Source: an uncultured Mollicutes bacterium
GTDB taxonomy: Bacteria; Bacillota_I; Bacilli_A; RFN20; CAG-288
Direction of reading: 5' to 3'
Assembly (NCBI GenBank): GCA_900539865.1
Contig: UQDS01000001.1
Coordinates: 186,001 to 250,000, forward strand
DNA: 64,000 nucleotides
Under the pieces are notes generated by a model. The model had not been told where the DNA came from. It saw only the letters and a program-made list of their open reading frames with translations, and ran no database searches. Positions 62,094 through 64,000 of this stretch are shown piece by piece. Numbering within the stretch: position 1 is the stretch's first letter; each line of letters starts with the position of its first letter. The translations under genes were made by a program, and so were the position numbers.

Positions 62094-63077
62094 TTACTTC
62101 TTGGTATTGTCGTCTCTCTGTAACGATAATCCGAAAGATTCTAACTTATCGAGAATTTCCTTGTAAGATTTCTTACCAAGGTTACGAACAGTCATCAATT
62201 CGTATTCTTTCATATTGCAGAGATCCTGAACGGTCTTGATACCATTTCTCTTCAAGCAGTTGTAAGAACGGACGCTTAAATCGAGGTCTTCTAAGATCAT
62301 GGAGTTGTATTTGTTCTCCGGTTTCTTCTTAGTGATAGACATGACAGCGGCATTCTTGACAGCATCATTGAGATTTTCGAAGACTTTGAAATGTTCATCT
62401 AAGATCTTAGCGGCGAGTGCAACAGAATCAGTCGCATTCATAGAGCCGTTAGTATCAACAGTGATGATAAGCTTTTCAAAGCTGGCATCATGGCCAACAC
62501 GATAAGGTTCGACTTGGATGTCAACCTTTTCGATCGGGGAGAAATTAGAATCAACAGCAATTCTACCGAGGTTCCAATTTTCTTCTTTGTTTTCTTCAGC
62601 GGTGACAAAGCCACGGCCTTTCTTGGCGTGGAGCGTCATCTTGATGTGTCCGCCAGCGGCGAGGTGGCAAAGGACCATGTCAGGATTGACAACAGAAACC
62701 ATATCAGGGCAAAGAATATCTCTTGCCTTGATTTCTTTTCCGTCCTTATCTTCACCTTTGGTGTGGACATCGAGCTTTAATTTGTAATCTGCGTTTTCAT
62801 CATCAGATTGGTCAGCAAGAACAAGGTCCTTAATGTTGAGGACGATCTGAGTAAGGTCTTCGACAACACCTTCAAGAGCAGTGTACTCGTGACGTGCGCC
62901 TTCGACTTCGATGGCATAAACGGCAAGTCCAGGTAAAGAAGAGAGTAAAACTCTTCTCATCGCATTGCCGATTGTGACACCATAACCTTTTTCAAGAGGA
63001 GCAATGGTGAAACGTCCAGAATTGTCAGTAACATCGGATTTACCGATATCAAATTTCGGCTGTAAAAATTCTTTCAT
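62094..63077 (-). CDS. rpoA: RNA polymerase alpha subunit
   Basis: A 327-residue subunit that nucleates RNA polymerase assembly. The N-terminal dimer domain shows GNAMRRVLLSSLPG and GAEVEGARHEYTALEG-type residues; the C-terminal domain (about 255-327) shows LDLSVRSYNCLKRNGIKTV and LGKKSYKEILDKL, which contact DNA and regulators. Normal length. Confidence 0.97.
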   Translation of the reverse strand: MKEFLQPKFDIGKSDVTDNSGRFTIAPLEKGYGVTIGNAMRRVLLSSLPGLAVYAIEVEGARHEYTALEGVVEDLTQIVLNIKDLVLADQSDDENADYKLKLDVHTKGEDKDGKEIKARDILCPDMVSVVNPDMVLCHLAAGGHIKMTLHAKKGRGFVTAEENKEENWNLGRIAVDSNFSPIEKVDIQVEPYRVGHDASFEKLIITVDTNGSMNATDSVALAAKILDEHFKVFENLNDAVKNAAVMSITKKKPENKYNSMILEDLDLSVRSYNCLKRNGIKTVQDLCNMKEYELMTVRNLGKKSYKEILDKLESFGLSLQRDDNTKK

Positions 63078-63123
63078 TCCAAGTTCTCCTTTAATTCACT
63101 GAAATTTATTACGATTCTCAAGT

Positions 63124-63519
63124 TTAGCCACGAGGTCTCTTAGGCGGACGGCAGCCATTGTGCGGAATCGGAGTAACGTCAGCGATGGAGAGGACTTTAA
63201 GACCAGCAGCTTCTAAAGCTCTGACAGCAGTCTCACGGCCCGGACCAGGTCCTTTGATTTCGACATCAACGGACTTTAAACCTCTTTCCACACAGGACTT
63301 GGCAACATTGCCAGCAGCGAGCTGTGCAGCAAACGGAGTGGACTTTCTAGCACCGGAATAACCGGAAGTACCAGCGGAAGCCCAAGCGATGACCTTACCA
63401 GTTTCATCGGAGATAGAAACGATGGTATTGGAGTAAGAAGCGTGGATGTGAGCAACACCCTTTGTAAACGTAAGTTTCGCTTTTTTCTTACGAATTGTGG
63501 TTTTCTTTTTATCTGCCAT
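63124..63519 (-). CDS. rpsK: 30S ribosomal protein S11
   Basis: 131 residues with GVAHIHASYSNTIVSISD, FAAQLAAGNVAK and the end ITPIPHNGCRPPKRPRG, which match S11. It binds the platform near the mRNA exit. It lies 19 bases after rpsM. Confidence 0.97.
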   Translation of the reverse strand: MADKKKTTIRKKKAKLTFTKGVAHIHASYSNTIVSISDETGKVIAWASAGTSGYSGARKSTPFAAQLAAGNVAKSCVERGLKSVDVEIKGPGPGRETAVRALEAAGLKVLSIADVTPIPHNGCRPPKRPRG

Positions 63520-63538
63520 TTTACTTTAACCTCCCAGA

Positions 63539-63913
63539 TTAGAGAGTAGCCTTCTTGTGGTTGGCAACTGTCTTTCTCGGACCCTTGCAGGTACGAGCAT
63601 TTGTCTTATCTCTCTGACCGCGGCAGGGAAGATTTCTCTTATGTCTCTGACCACGGTAGGTTCCGATTTCCTGAAGTCTCTTGATGTCTAAAGCGACCTG
63701 TCTTCTCAAGTCACCTTCAACGACATACTTGCTAACTTCGTTACGGACAGCAGTGAGTTCTTCCTCAGTGCAATCCTTTACTCTCTTGGTGCCTTCGACC
63801 TGAGCGTCAGCACAAATTTTCTTTGCAGTGGTAAGTCCGATACCATAGATGTAGCGGAGAGAGTAGACCAACTGTTTATCGTTCGGAATATCAACGCCAG
63901 CGATTCTAGCCAT
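63539..63913 (-). CDS. rpsM: 30S ribosomal protein S13
   Basis: 124 residues beginning MARIAGVDIPNDKQLVYSL and ending TNARTCKGPRKTVANHKK, standard S13 of the small-subunit head, contacting tRNA and the A-site finger bridge. A YRGQRHKRNLPCRGQRDK segment is typical. It follows rpmJ. Confidence 0.97.
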   Translation of the reverse strand: MARIAGVDIPNDKQLVYSLRYIYGIGLTTAKKICADAQVEGTKRVKDCTEEELTAVRNEVSKYVVEGDLRRQVALDIKRLQEIGTYRGQRHKRNLPCRGQRDKTNARTCKGPRKTVANHKKATL

Positions 63914-63931
63914 ATTATCCTATTCCTTTCT

Positions 63932-64000
63932 TTAACCTTGTCTCTGCTTATGTTTGGGATTGGAGCAGATGACCATAACGCGTCCCTTGCGCTTAATAAC
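63932..64000 (-). CDS. rpmJ: 50S ribosomal protein L36, C-terminal part
   Basis: The last 22 codons read VIKRKGRVMVICSNPKHKQR then QG, a near-exact match to the C-terminus of the 37-residue L36. The start lies outside the window. One zinc-site Cys (ICSNPKH) and His are visible, so this looks like the C+ zinc-binding form. Confidence 0.95.
   Translation of the reverse strand, partial: VIKRKGRVMVICSNPKHKQRQG

Overview
The window comes from a low-GC Gram-positive bacterium using the standard genetic code. Coding frames are rich in Lys, Ile and Glu, ribosome binding sites are of the AGGAGG type, terminators are Rho-independent, and the gene set is typical of Bacillota: DnaD next to Nth, purA-purB, a CIRCE site before clpB, and the rpmJ-rpsM-rpsK-rpoA-rplQ block. 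The archaeal-type ProS, fused helicase-nuclease and many small lipoproteins fit an anaerobic host-associated lineage near Erysipelotrichia or the Mollicutes-related Bacilli. That placement is inference; no 16S rRNA gene is present.

Layout. 1-5.4 kb: phosphate transport (Pit with a PhoU-like partner), then a minus-strand operon of a two-subunit aconitase X and an Old-Yellow-Enzyme-type Fe-S flavoenzyme. 5.7-6.2 kb: tRNA-Glu, tRNA-Asn, acpP. 6.3-12 kb: a degenerate GGDEF/EAL-like membrane protein coupled to proS, pepP and trmL. 12.0-12.2 kb: an unassigned structured RNA with its own promoter and terminator. 12.3-28.4 kb: housekeeping and metabolism (tkt, sdaA, rpsU, mnmA, dtd, rarA, HAD, PAP2, NUDIX, M29 peptidase, purA, purB), with two disrupted genes among them. 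28.5-39.0 kb: a cell-surface region of lipoproteins (one interrupted by an in-frame stop, one with Ig-like repeats, one with an acidic repeat) and a MacB-like ABC transporter.

39.3-41.8 kb: a compositionally foreign scar with a headless large serine recombinase, a collagen-like surface-protein fragment and a possibly chimeric membrane protein, ending at tRNA-Phe. 41.9-51.5 kb: helicase-nuclease, lepA, a Fic-like protein without its catalytic motif, hemW, a three-gene membrane cassette and tyrS. 51.5-55.3 kb: a lipase-like hydrolase and clpB with an HrcA/CIRCE promoter. 56.5-61.4 kb: nth-dnaD and an orf-cmk-der-hup-cca block. 61.5-64 kb: tRNA-Thr and the alpha ribosomal operon, cut at rpmJ.

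The most unusual signals are: two intrinsic terminators whose 3' arm carries the Shine-Dalgarno of the next gene and whose U-tract runs straight into its ATG (hemW to the 48.7 kb cassette, and hup to cca); the degenerate EAL-like and Fic-like proteins; the 12.0 kb RNA; a 26-bp perfect palindrome before a lipoprotein gene; and the recombinase scar bounded by near-copies of the tRNA-Phe 3' end. Several genes are broken at A-runs or by a stop codon, so assembly error must be separated from real decay.
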